Part shown: one piece after another, positions 6,607-15,757 of the stretch
Numbering within the stretch: position 1 is the first letter of the stretch
Layout: every line of letters begins with the position of its first letter
DNA from: DATJHM01 sp035493895
Lineage (GTDB): Bacteria > Chloroflexota > Ktedonobacteria > Ktedonobacterales > Ktedonobacteraceae
Assembly: GCA_035493895.1 (NCBI GenBank)
Contig: DATJHM010000052.1
Span: 1 to 21,902 of the forward strand
DNA length: 21,902 bases
Direction: 5' to 3'
The notes under the pieces: generated by a model
Seen by the model: the letters and a program-made list of their open reading frames with translations, nothing else
The model's database searches: none
Told to the model about the DNA's origin: nothing
Made by a program: the position numbers and the translations under genes

Positions 6607-8310
6607 TTAGCTCTTTTTTAAAAAAAGGAAGTTACGCAATGCGACAATATCCGTGATATGTTGGTACTGATCATGGTAGCTTTGCTCGGAACCATCAAAT
6701 GGGGTCGGCAGATCATGATAGAAATGTTCAGGCCCAATTTGAAAGTGTAAATAATCCCAATCTGCACTGACTAAGAAAGGGGCAAAGCGCTGAATCCATT
6801 GGCCGCGTAGCCACGCACGCGTATCCGAGGGAGGTTGCCTGATACGCGTAGCAATCTCCTCATTGGTGAGCAAGCGCTGAATGCCGCCGGACCGCAATAA
6901 ACGATAATAGAGACCCTGTGGCTCATCGTCGATACGTTCTCCGAGCGCATGATAGTCCAGGTCTATCCGCCGCAGGCCAAAATAGACCGTTCGCTGCTGT
7001 TGATAGTGCTCCCAGGAGAGGGTATGTTGCTCAATATAGGCTTTCACACTTGTCGCACGTCTGGCATCATGAGCCTCTAAAAAGGACAGAGGGTCCTCTT
7101 CCGGAGGCACATCGAGCGTCTGCTCAATCACAGGTTGCCAGCGAAGGGTTGTTTTCCAGGACGTTTTCTGGTCTGCCAGGTAATACTCGAGAAGCTGTTT
7201 CTTGATGGCCCAATCCAGCGACTTCGCAAGCTTGCGCGGCGTCTGCTCCAGCATGGCCAGCATCTCCTGCCAGAGTGCGATGACCTCATCCTCTTCTGCA
7301 CTATGCTCATTCTGTTGCAGATACTGCTGTGCAAGCTCCAGATAGGCTTTCTGAATCTCCAATGCAGTCGCACGCTTCCCCGACTTTAACAACAACGGCA
7401 TGCGGAACGATAAATCCCGCGAAACGGTGCGCATGGCGGCAACAGGATCGGCAAGCTGGAAAGAGGTGGTCATAAAGCCATCTTCCAGCAGACGCAGGAC
7501 GAGTTGGGTCATGCCAATCTTGAGGAAGCCAGAGTATTCGGCCATATTCGCATCACCGATAATCACATGCAGGCGACGATAGCTCGTCGGGTCATTGTGT
7601 GGCTCATCGCGTGTATTAAAGAGCGGACGCCGCACGGTGGTTTCCAATGCCATCACACGTTCAAAAAAATCTGCTCGCTGTGAAAGCTGAAAGGCTGCGG
7701 GCTCACGGCCATGTTCAGCACCCACTTTGCCAGCTCCACAAATGATGGTGCGCGTAACGAGAAAAGGCAGCAGCGTCTCCAGCATGCGTTGTGAATGCTG
7801 GTAGAGCATATCTTCATAGAAACTGGCACTGAGTAAATAGTTCTCATGGCAGCCGTAACTATTGCTATGATGGTCACTATTATTCTTATAAAGCAGAATT
7901 TCCTGGCCAGGGGAGAGATTGCCATTGGCGTTCACCCATTGACAGCTACGATTCAGGATCATTTCTCCGGCTTTATCTGCCGCCAGCAGTGTACGCGCAG
8001 AACAGCTTTCGGGCGTCGAGTATTCAGGGTGGGCGTGATCGATATAGAAGCGAGCACCATTGGGTAGCATCAAGCTAAAATGATCAAAAAAGGTGGGGAC
8101 GTGTCCGGTGCCAAAAATGCGTTGGAGAATATGGTCCCTTTCGTCCTCCACGGGCGAAAAAGAGGAGGACTGGCATGAAACAGCCAGACCGCCCGCGCTT
8201 CTATAGCCCGCCATCAGAAATTGCGAGGCAATAAAGGGATCAGATGGGACCATACCTCGCATGAGGATCCCATACTCCGTCTCTAGCCCCGCCATTTTTG
8301 GAATAGACAT
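6607..8310 (-). CDS. dop: Dop, Pup deamidase/depupylase
   Basis: The 567-residue protein matches Dop, which converts the C-terminal Gln of Pup to Glu and also removes Pup from conjugates. Visible landmarks are AGLETEYG (7-14), a Dop-loop-like insertion before LPNGARFYIDHAHPEYS, in which Asp91 corresponds to the catalytic Asp of mycobacterial Dop, KNNSDHHSNSYGCHENY, PFLVTRTIICGAGKVG, NTRDEPH (232-238) and RRLHVIIGDANMAE. These are closer to Dop than to PafA. It is longer than the usual about 500 residues because some 50 extra residues lie at about 378-443, before GLRRIDLDYHALGE. ATG 8310 is preferred, since AAGGAG lies 8 bases upstream. ATG 8316 (two residues longer) is only two bases from it. 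The gene follows the AAA+ gene closely, with the ribosome-binding site next to the ATPase stop codon. Confidence 0.93.
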   Translation of the reverse strand: MSIPKMAGLETEYGILMRGMVPSDPFIASQFLMAGYRSAGGLAVSCQSSSFSPVEDERDHILQRIFGTGHVPTFFDHFSLMLPNGARFYIDHAHPEYSTPESCSARTLLAADKAGEMILNRSCQWVNANGNLSPGQEILLYKNNSDHHSNSYGCHENYLLSASFYEDMLYQHSQRMLETLLPFLVTRTIICGAGKVGAEHGREPAAFQLSQRADFFERVMALETTVRRPLFNTRDEPHNDPTSYRRLHVIIGDANMAEYSGFLKIGMTQLVLRLLEDGFMTTSFQLADPVAAMRTVSRDLSFRMPLLLKSGKRATALEIQKAYLELAQQYLQQNEHSAEEDEVIALWQEMLAMLEQTPRKLAKSLDWAIKKQLLEYYLADQKTSWKTTLRWQPVIEQTLDVPPEEDPLSFLEAHDARRATSVKAYIEQHTLSWEHYQQQRTVYFGLRRIDLDYHALGERIDDEPQGLYYRLLRSGGIQRLLTNEEIATRIRQPPSDTRAWLRGQWIQRFAPFLVSADWDYLHFQIGPEHFYHDLPTPFDGSEQSYHDQYQHITDIVALRNFLFLKKS

Positions 8311-8322
8311 ACGCATTTCTCC

Positions 8323-10752
8323 TTAGCGCTCCTGTAACTGCGTACTCAGCCCGGTGGGGCGAAACTTGGTTTCGATCCAGGGATTGGTGGTCACATCCTC
8401 CAGCGGAAGCATCAATTCAACGCCTTGCATAGGCACATCCTGTTTTTTGAATTCATGGCGGATCTTGTAATACATCATCTGCTCTTTACTCTCAGTAAAT
8501 TCTTCGACAATGCTTGCCTTCAAATCTTCCCAGCTAATAATCCATTTGCCGCGCACAATGTTCATCAGCAATGCACGTTTACTGGCCTCGCGTTTAGCGC
8601 GTTCGACAATGTTCGCCAGGAGTGCTCCGTTCATAAAGTCGCGCAGGGGAAACATCAGATAGTCGTGCCCGGCCTGTACGCCCAGGAAGCTGGATTGATG
8701 GTACAGGATACGGCTAATGTTCGAGATCAGCCACTCCGCGGCTTTCTCTCGCTGGATATATTCCTCGACAATGGCGGCACACTGCGGATAGGCGGCGCGA
8801 AATGCGCGTAGTTGTTTGACGATCTGTGCAATCAAAATATCATTCTTGAAGTAGGTCAGGGCTACCAGCAGTTGCGAGGAGAGGGCTCCGCTGAATTGTC
8901 GGCCCTGTGCCTGCAAGACGGTGGTTCCCTCTGGCAAGGTCGCCAATCGCTGAATATCCTCTTCTCCAATACTACACGTCAGGCGCAGATCGCTCCCGGC
9001 GGGCAAATACTGGACGATGCTGGCAAGCGAGGCGGGCAGTTTTTTTGCATGGGTATAGGCAGTGCGAAAGATGATCTTCCCCAATGCGGGCACAGGCGAT
9101 TGCTGATGATAGTCCAGCGGGAGATGCGGCGTTAAAGAGAGCGCAAGAATCTGCTCTGCCGCCTTCTGATCTGGACGGTCAACTTTGATCTTGACATCAA
9201 AACGGCCGGGGCGCAAGAACGCAGGATCGATCATATCTTCTCGGTTGCTTGCCCCGATGATCATCACATTTTTGCTGCCCTCGACCCCATCCATTTCGGC
9301 CAGGAACTGAGGCACGGTCGTTGCCTCTACATGCGATTCCAGACGCGTTCCACGTGTACGAAAAAGCGATTCGATCTCGTCAAAGAAAATAATCACTGGC
9401 GTATAGGGACCGGCCTGCTTGCGTGCCTCCTCAAAAATCTCTCGTACCTGGCGCTCTGTCTCGCCCAACCATTTGCTGAGCAGTTCTGGCCCTTTGACGT
9501 TTTTGAAAAAAGCCCGCGCTTCGCCTTTCGCCTGCTCTATTTTTTGTAACTCTCTCTCCAGGCTCAATGGGGAGATACGGATATTATAGAGGCCCAGAAC
9601 CTCGGCCAGTTGTTGCAGCGCGACCGCAACCGTGATATTCTCGCTGGTCACCGTCGGCATAATTTCGTGATACCGCGCCTGTAATGTCGGTGGCAACGGC
9701 TGATCGGACGGGGAAAGCGCTTGTAATGCCTGACACATCTCCAGGCGTTGTTGCGTGGTATGCAAATGTTTTTTGATCACCCTGGTCAGGCTATTGGCGA
9801 TTGCTTTGGCAATCATTGTCTTGCCGCAACCAGGAGGTCCATAGAGCAGAATACCTTTGGGGCGCACGAGATCAAAATAGTCCACCACTTCGCGGGAATA
9901 GGGCAGCTCGATGGCATAACGGATGGTATCTATCTGACTTTCCAGACCACCGATATCTTCGTAGCTCACTTCGGAATCCTCTTCCAGCACAAGCTTGCTT
10001 GTGGTAGGTGAGGGTACTTTCTCAAACGCCCATTTCAATTGCGAATCGATACGCACCAGATTGCCGATCTGTACGCCTTCCTCCAGCAGACGGTCAGTAA
10101 TATTGACGATCAGTCCCTCCGAGCCACCTGCTTTGACATGGAGACTCGGCTTGACTTTGCCTATGACCATGGTGATCGCATCTTGCGAGATGGAGAGACG
10201 GACGATATCGCCTTGCTTGAGGGGCGTTGGATTTCTGGCAAGTGCTGGCGTACATAGCGCATCTCGCTCTTCTCCACTCGCCAGTCTCACCTTTGTGCGA
10301 TAGGGTGGGATATTCTCGATCTCCAGGATTTCGCCCGCGCCAATGGGAATGCGCACATTGACAACTTCCGCAACCTCGCCGGAGGTATAGAAATCACGCA
10401 GCGCAACGATCTTTCGTTTGTTATTGAGAACGACCTGTTGCCCGGGTACCAGCTCATGCAACTTCTTTTGCAGGTCCCCCTGGAGCGGTACCTCCTGAAT
10501 GATGCCTCTGAAGCCGATAATGGCGGCACGAGGGTCGTGCTGACTGGGTTCGAGAAAAACCGCGTAGTCGAAGGGCGGCTCGTTCAGTTCCCGCAATCTC
10601 TGTACTTCGGGCAGCTTTAAAATGGTATAGTCGTCTTTCAGTTTCGCAATCAGCCCATAGATCTCCAGAAGAGTGGGATTGTTCGGCTCTTCTTTCAGGA
10701 GCTGGTGGAGCGATCTTGCCATTTTCTCTAAATCAATATCTTCTGGTTGCAT
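8323..10752 (-). CDS. arc: Mpa/ARC-like AAA+ unfoldase, divergent
   Basis: The 809-residue protein resembles Mpa/ARC, the hexameric unfoldase that recognises Pup and threads substrates into the 20S proteasome. It has a short N-terminal helical part (about 1-60), two OB-like beta domains (about 62-200), and one AAA+ module. The module shows Walker A GPPGCGKT (305-312), Walker B VIIFFDEI (453-460), pore-loop KWLG (427-430, KFVG in Mpa) and LRPGRFD (513-519). GASNREDMIDPA is nearly identical to Mpa. Three features differ. The long Pup-binding N-terminal coiled coil is not evident. About 75 residues are inserted between the Walker A helix and the pore loop. The C-terminus ends LSTQLQER, without the GQYL proteasome-docking tail. 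The start has GAGGGA six bases upstream and overlaps the WD40 gene end by 20 bases. Dop follows directly. Confidence 0.9.
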   Translation of the reverse strand: MQPEDIDLEKMARSLHQLLKEEPNNPTLLEIYGLIAKLKDDYTILKLPEVQRLRELNEPPFDYAVFLEPSQHDPRAAIIGFRGIIQEVPLQGDLQKKLHELVPGQQVVLNNKRKIVALRDFYTSGEVAEVVNVRIPIGAGEILEIENIPPYRTKVRLASGEERDALCTPALARNPTPLKQGDIVRLSISQDAITMVIGKVKPSLHVKAGGSEGLIVNITDRLLEEGVQIGNLVRIDSQLKWAFEKVPSPTTSKLVLEEDSEVSYEDIGGLESQIDTIRYAIELPYSREVVDYFDLVRPKGILLYGPPGCGKTMIAKAIANSLTRVIKKHLHTTQQRLEMCQALQALSPSDQPLPPTLQARYHEIMPTVTSENITVAVALQQLAEVLGLYNIRISPLSLERELQKIEQAKGEARAFFKNVKGPELLSKWLGETERQVREIFEEARKQAGPYTPVIIFFDEIESLFRTRGTRLESHVEATTVPQFLAEMDGVEGSKNVMIIGASNREDMIDPAFLRPGRFDVKIKVDRPDQKAAEQILALSLTPHLPLDYHQQSPVPALGKIIFRTAYTHAKKLPASLASIVQYLPAGSDLRLTCSIGEEDIQRLATLPEGTTVLQAQGRQFSGALSSQLLVALTYFKNDILIAQIVKQLRAFRAAYPQCAAIVEEYIQREKAAEWLISNISRILYHQSSFLGVQAGHDYLMFPLRDFMNGALLANIVERAKREASKRALLMNIVRGKWIISWEDLKASIVEEFTESKEQMMYYKIRHEFKKQDVPMQGVELMLPLEDVTTNPWIETKFRPTGLSTQLQER

Positions 10753-12460
10753 GGATTTCCCTCAAAATACTCTCCAACTTCGCTTTAACCACACTATAGG
10801 TTTCGGTATGTAGCGCGTTGCGTAGCGCATTCTCGATCTTTATCTGCTCCTCCGACGACCACAAAGCGTACACGGACTGCGCCAGATTCGCGGCGCGCCA
10901 GCGTACGACCCAGCTTTCATCCGCTAAGGCTCCTTGTAAGAGCTGCATATCGACGAGCGCGGTCCGACGCTCAAAGGCCGCGATTGCCACATGGCGCACA
11001 ACAGCGACCTCCTGTCGCAGGAGCATATCGTCATCATCCTGCGCGTCAAGAACGGCGGTACGAAGCGCCTGATACCACCCATGCTCGCGCGCGGCCTCCA
11101 TCATTGCCAGACGCCGGGGAATATCACTGGCGGAAATTGTCTTCAGACGCTGCATGAAATATTGCTCGCCACTGCCAATCCACAGGGAGGCATAGTCATG
11201 CTGAAGCGGCTCCTGTGTATCGAGGAGCAGGTGCGCCTGGCCTTGCCCGGTGATATCATCCGCTTTCTGGTAATAGGACAGACTTTCCTGATAATATTCT
11301 CTGGCCTGTTGCAAACGTCCCTGTTTATGGTGTGCCAGACCACGCGCCAGAAGATAGGCTCCGGCGCGGCTATCCACGCCGCGCTGTTCCTGGGACAGAA
11401 AGGGATAGCGATGCTCATTGATTTCTGTGAGCAGGGCCTGACAGAAATCTAACTGCAAGCGACGTAGCGCATAATCAAAGATATCAAACCAGGCGCAGAG
11501 ACCCCTATCAGGATGGGAATGATAGATGGCGTGCATCACACGAGGCACAATCCAAAGCGCGGATTGATCGGTGGTAGGATGGGCAGAAACTGCGTGCTGA
11601 CCTGGATTCTCCAGCAGATGTGCCTGACCATCGTAGCAACCGACGATAAAGTAGCTTCCGTCACTATTCATGGCAAGCGAGCAACATTCTCCACCCAGGG
11701 AGTACTGCCAGACCTTCTCGCCCGTATGCCGATAAAATAAGAGCGTGCCTTTCTGTGTAAGTGCGGCAATATATTGCCCATCGCTGGTGATCGCGATCCC
11801 GCGTAGAGAAGCACCTACCCACTTCGACCAGCGACATTTCCCATCGAGCTGATACAAATCGAGCCGCCCATCCTTTTCAGAACCGACCACAAGATACTCA
11901 TCGCTCTCCGAGAAAGCTAATCCCCAGATATCACCGCTCCTTTTTCCTCGATCATGCCAGAGCACCTCTCCCCATTCATTAAAGAGATATACCTCTCCGC
12001 CATAGGTGCCTGCCGCAACACGCCGACCATTGGCACTGATAGCAACACGTAAAAACACGTCCGGTCCTTTATAGCTCCAGAGGGGTATATTGCTCAGTAT
12101 CGAAAAGAGACGGCAGGTGCGATCACGAGAGGTAACGGCAAGCCCAAAACCATTCGTACTGATTGCCGTGCCAAGCACATGCTCGCCTGTTTTAAATTCC
12201 CACAGCTTGTCGCCTCTGGCGCTATAGAGCACAACATAGTGATCGTTAGAGCCTGTTGCAATAAGCTGACCGTCAGCACTCAAGGCAATACTCCAGATCT
12301 CATCATCTGCCACTTTTCGTGTACTGGTTTCCCTGGCGATCCCATAGGTGACAGACGGGCCAGCCGCCGCCGCGATATGTCCTCTATTGCTCAATGCGAC
12401 AGCCCATATCGCCTGCCCCAGAGACCATGTTTGCAGTTTTTTGAGTGCGGTGCTCGCCAT
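10733..12460 (-). CDS. WD40-type beta-propeller with helical repeats and HEAT-like tail
   Basis: This 575-residue protein begins with about seven propeller blades (about 8-300). The repeating unit is of the type IWSIALSADGQLIATGSNDH, then a strand ending in LW. Further examples are LRVAISANGRRVAAGT, IWGLAFSESDEYLVVG and LRGIAITSDGQYIAAL. The middle part contains TPR-like helices (AGAYLLARGLAHHKQGRLQQAREYYQ begins near residue 365). The last roughly 100 residues look like HEAT repeats (ADESWVVRWRAANLAQSV). No enzymatic motif or signal peptide is seen. Such proteins serve as scaffolds or sensors. Between the SIR2-like/CHAT gene and the unfoldase gene, it may present substrates or trigger molecules, but that is inference. 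It starts 27 bases after the CHAT gene with a weak ribosome-binding site, and its end overlaps the unfoldase start. Confidence 0.82.
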   Translation of the reverse strand: MASTALKKLQTWSLGQAIWAVALSNRGHIAAAAGPSVTYGIARETSTRKVADDEIWSIALSADGQLIATGSNDHYVVLYSARGDKLWEFKTGEHVLGTAISTNGFGLAVTSRDRTCRLFSILSNIPLWSYKGPDVFLRVAISANGRRVAAGTYGGEVYLFNEWGEVLWHDRGKRSGDIWGLAFSESDEYLVVGSEKDGRLDLYQLDGKCRWSKWVGASLRGIAITSDGQYIAALTQKGTLLFYRHTGEKVWQYSLGGECCSLAMNSDGSYFIVGCYDGQAHLLENPGQHAVSAHPTTDQSALWIVPRVMHAIYHSHPDRGLCAWFDIFDYALRRLQLDFCQALLTEINEHRYPFLSQEQRGVDSRAGAYLLARGLAHHKQGRLQQAREYYQESLSYYQKADDITGQGQAHLLLDTQEPLQHDYASLWIGSGEQYFMQRLKTISASDIPRRLAMMEAAREHGWYQALRTAVLDAQDDDDMLLRQEVAVVRHVAIAAFERRTALVDMQLLQGALADESWVVRWRAANLAQSVYALWSSEEQIKIENALRNALHTETYSVVKAKLESILREIHATRRY

Positions 12461-12487
12461 ATCAACGCTCGTTCTCGAACACTACTA

Positions 12488-14650
12488 CTAATGGTACACA
12501 TGCTGGGCGATGAGGAGCGCGGAAGCCCAGGTCTCATCATTCCCATTTTCCCCATAGATTGCTTTGCGCGCCGCATGCGTCGCGTACTCAGGAATAAACT
12601 GACTTTGAAAGAGCTCTTTATAGAAAGTCGTGGCAAATTGGATGCTGCTCTTATCGCTGACATACCAGCGATAGCCAAGCACATACGGGACGCCTGCCAT
12701 GACCAGGGCGTCCATCATCCCTAAGTAATCGCCGTTGTAGAGCTGAGCATTATTCCCAATCTGCGCGCCGACGCAGGAACTCATGTAAAAGAGCTGTGTT
12801 TTGCTTGCATTCATAAGCAGTCTCAGCTTGCGCGCCACCAGAGCCTCAGTATTGCCGGATTGTCGTTTTCCACTGGGGAAGAACAATGCGCTATTCTCAC
12901 TCACTTGTTCATCGTACATGCCATGGCCAGCATAATGGACAATATGATAGTTCCCCTCTTTCAGCAGCTTTTCCACATTTGCGAGTGTGGCTTCATCACC
13001 TTTGAGAGGCTTTATAAAGATATCCAGTTTTATGCTCCTGGCACGCTCCCGCAGAATATGGCCAATCTGCTCCACCTCTTCATTCACAGAAAGCATGCCG
13101 TCGATATCCGAGGCGATCAGCAGGACACGAAGCTGACTCTTGTTTTTGCGCAGCGAACGAATGAAGGTGTCAAAATTGACACGATTGCGCACGAAAGGCA
13201 CACCACTGACGGTACGACAGAGTGGATATTGGACGGCGAGGGGATGCCCTGAATAATACATCAGCTCGAAAGGGATACTGAGGTATTTGAGCGGACCGTT
13301 GAAAGAGAAAGTGAGCAATGGCTGCGTGCTGGCCCAGTCAAATTTCTTTTCCAGATCGCGATAGGAGCTCATCATACCAGTATATAATTGCTCACCCATA
13401 TCTTTTGCTCTCCGCCGCCACTTGTTATACGTCGATTCGCTGCGGCTGCGATAATACATCACAATGTCATCGCCCAGATCTTGCATTCTGAGCCGCATGG
13501 CTTCAATGTCTACATCCCACTCTTTGTTTTCCGGGCTACTGTATTGCAGTTCGCCATCAACATTGAAGGAAAGACGCTGATTGAGATCGATGTTGATGCT
13601 GAACGTGGTAAAGTATTCCAGCTCCACTGGACCTTCTTCTGCCACTTTCTGCTGCATGAGCTCATCAAAGTCGACCGAGGCTGGATTTGCCGCCGCTGGA
13701 GGCGTTGTGTCGGGAACACGCTCGTCAGATGCTCTCTGTTTCTCTTCTTTTGGCAACGGTTCTGCTTGCGGGGGCTCCACCATCACGGGCCCGGAGAGCG
13801 GACCCGTGACCGGTTGCACGGCTACGCCCAGCTCTTGTGCCAGCGAGGTAAAAAACTCGTCAAAATCCGTGGTTTCATCGGTCAGAGGCTCCAGTGGGCG
13901 CTGGGGGAAAATCGTATAGAAGATCTCTGGCAGCTTAGAGCAAGCGTAGTAGACACGATCTCCTGTGGACTGGGTTCCTTGCTGGAAATAGGAGAAAATC
14001 TCTTCATCCAATTTGCCTGCACCCACGATGATTAATAAGGAGGAGAGGTAAGAAGGTAATATCGATTGCAACGGCTCCATATACTTTTTAATATCTCTCG
14101 TGGCGATGGTGGTGTCATCGTGGCTCGCAAAGTCGCCCAGCAGTTTAAAAATAATACTGGGCCGTGTTGATCTCATGAGCGTATCTTTGATATAGTCTGT
14201 TGAGGGATAGCTCCCATTCGCCAGCAGGCTAAACTGTCGTTGCCGCACGCCTCCGGAGCGCTTGATCAAGCTATTTTCGATGAGCGAGTCCAGGTTCCCG
14301 GTGAGAATCAGACGAAAATAGCCGGAGTCTACCAGAGAGGCCAGCGCGCGATAGCCAGTGGAGAGCCGCAAACGGTTCATGACCAGATCAACCAGCATAA
14401 TCCGTTTGTTAATAGGCAGGATCTGCCAGCGCTGGCGAAAGCGTCCCAAACGCTCTTCAGGAGAGATCTGATCCACATTCACCTTCGAGGATTCATCAGC
14501 CAGCACAGTGAGTTGCAGCTCTTCATACCAGGTTCGATTCTGCTCCGATAACGATGCCCGCTCTCCGATATAGAGCACTGGTAGCAGCATGGGCTGTCCC
14601 CGAAAAGATGCTAATATACTGGCGAAATCGCGTAGCGTTTGCTCGTTCAT
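12488..14650 (-). CDS. SIR2-like / CHAT caspase-like peptidase fusion
   Basis: The 720-residue protein carries two recognisable ends. Residues about 5-250 resemble the SIR2-like family of bacterial conflict proteins: a degenerate nucleotide loop LYIGERAS (26-33), LTGNLDSLIENSL (116-128, like TTNxD), FKLLGDF (168-174) and LLIIVGAGKLDEEI (205-218). The usual catalytic His in K-L-H-G-D is Leu170 here, so NAD-processing activity is doubtful. After a Pro/Glu-rich linker (about 280-340) the C-terminal half is a CHAT domain, a clan CD (caspase/separase-like) cysteine peptidase. It has the catalytic dyad at His576 in HYAGHG and Cys626 in YMSSCVGA. The start has AGGAG three bases upstream; the JAMM gene ends 6 bases before it. 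It could be a cleaving effector or a processing peptidase for the neighbouring proteins; sequence does not decide. Confidence 0.82.
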   Translation of the reverse strand: MNEQTLRDFASILASFRGQPMLLPVLYIGERASLSEQNRTWYEELQLTVLADESSKVNVDQISPEERLGRFRQRWQILPINKRIMLVDLVMNRLRLSTGYRALASLVDSGYFRLILTGNLDSLIENSLIKRSGGVRQRQFSLLANGSYPSTDYIKDTLMRSTRPSIIFKLLGDFASHDDTTIATRDIKKYMEPLQSILPSYLSSLLIIVGAGKLDEEIFSYFQQGTQSTGDRVYYACSKLPEIFYTIFPQRPLEPLTDETTDFDEFFTSLAQELGVAVQPVTGPLSGPVMVEPPQAEPLPKEEKQRASDERVPDTTPPAAANPASVDFDELMQQKVAEEGPVELEYFTTFSINIDLNQRLSFNVDGELQYSSPENKEWDVDIEAMRLRMQDLGDDIVMYYRSRSESTYNKWRRRAKDMGEQLYTGMMSSYRDLEKKFDWASTQPLLTFSFNGPLKYLSIPFELMYYSGHPLAVQYPLCRTVSGVPFVRNRVNFDTFIRSLRKNKSQLRVLLIASDIDGMLSVNEEVEQIGHILRERARSIKLDIFIKPLKGDEATLANVEKLLKEGNYHIVHYAGHGMYDEQVSENSALFFPSGKRQSGNTEALVARKLRLLMNASKTQLFYMSSCVGAQIGNNAQLYNGDYLGMMDALVMAGVPYVLGYRWYVSDKSSIQFATTFYKELFQSQFIPEYATHAARKAIYGENGNDETWASALLIAQHVYH

Positions 14651-14656
14651 ATGCTC

Positions 14657-15757
14657 CTACTTTACAATGAAAAATCCCGCTGCTTTCACAATAGTGTTAT
14701 CGGTCCAACAGAAGAAAGCTGGTTGGCCCAGGGTGTTCAGGACAAGGGCAACATACCAGCGTTCCTGAAAGAATTGACTATGGATGAATATATCGTCTTG
14801 CGAGAAGAACAGGGCATCGTGATGGTAGTATGGCTCTTCTTTGTATGCGCTGAGCTGGTGCAGAGGATGGGTATGATACCAGCCAACGATGCGCTTGTCA
14901 GCAAACTGTTCTACCATCAATGCTTTCCGTTGTAGCCAGCTCTCAACGGTATAGCGCAATTGCGTATGCGTTCCCTGCGCGTCTTTCGCGTAAATGTGAT
15001 TGGTAATTTCAATAAGATAGCCAGGACCATCACCCCGTTCATAGATATTGCCAATGAGGGTTCCCCCCTGCTCAACCTGGCTATCTGCACGCGCTATCTC
15101 CTGCATTTCTTCGAGCGCCTGTCGGCTCACCAGAATGATCGGCGAAGCCTGTCTGTCAGGAGAGCCAACGATCTCTTGCAACTGATAGGTATCCAGTGTT
15201 CGGGTGGCAAACTCTGGCATGGTTATCTCATCGTGAAGCAGTTCAACGGATGGCGGGCCAGCAGATGCGCTGCTCGCTTCGGCCTGCTCATCATCATAGA
15301 CATAAAAAGAGAGTTTCTTTGTGAGCAGGTGATTTAAACGTGACGACGCTGGCTCAATCAGCTTCAGAAGGCTTGAAGCGGCTTTTCTGGTTGATATTGC
15401 TTTATAATACATCTTTTGTCGCTCTATGACATAGATACCTAAGACAAGTAGCTTTACGGGTCGATCAACCTCTGGTGGCTGATCGTGCCATATCTGCAAT
15501 TGTGGTGATGACTCAGTCTGGAATTGTGCCGGGTCCAGATGCAGCCTGATATGCTCTGATGTCTCGGCATTGCTCGTATTTGCGTATTGTAAAAGCACGA
15601 AGGGACTATAGAGATCATACACCTGTAAGACGTTATTCAGGAGCAAAGTATTAAAAAATTGGGCTAAAAGTTTTTGCAATAGCGGATATGCCTCGAAATC
15701 ACGCTGGAAGACGATATTCTCCTGCTCCGTCGATATCACGATCCTGATATACTTCAT
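14657..15757 (-). CDS. JAMM/MPN+ metallopeptidase (Ubl processing or deconjugation)
   Basis: The 366-residue protein has a C-terminal JAMM (JAB1/MPN/Mov34) domain, a zinc isopeptidase fold that includes Rpn11 and AMSH. It keeps Glu229 in VEQGGTLIG, His295 and His297 in WYHTHP, and Ser319 and Asp322 in SQDD. These are all the expected zinc-binding and catalytic positions. Canonical enzymes have seven residues between the second His and the Ser; here there are 21, a 14-residue insertion rich in Tyr and His. Residues 1-150 form a separate domain I cannot name, followed by a linker containing VELLHDE, which resembles the repeated motif of the E2 tail. The start overlaps the Ubl stop as ATGA, so the two are translationally coupled. 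That pairing argues that this enzyme trims the Ubl precursor or removes it from targets. Confidence 0.88.
   Translation of the reverse strand: MKYIRIVISTEQENIVFQRDFEAYPLLQKLLAQFFNTLLLNNVLQVYDLYSPFVLLQYANTSNAETSEHIRLHLDPAQFQTESSPQLQIWHDQPPEVDRPVKLLVLGIYVIERQKMYYKAISTRKAASSLLKLIEPASSRLNHLLTKKLSFYVYDDEQAEASSASAGPPSVELLHDEITMPEFATRTLDTYQLQEIVGSPDRQASPIILVSRQALEEMQEIARADSQVEQGGTLIGNIYERGDGPGYLIEITNHIYAKDAQGTHTQLRYTVESWLQRKALMVEQFADKRIVGWYHTHPLHQLSAYKEEPYYHHDALFFSQDDIFIHSQFFQERWYVALVLNTLGQPAFFCWTDNTIVKAAGFFIVK

Noticed and set aside
10733..12460. Reading the propeller protein as a PQQ-dependent dehydrogenase
   Set aside because: No signal peptide and no PQQ catalytic residues; blade motifs and the HEAT-like tail fit a scaffold.
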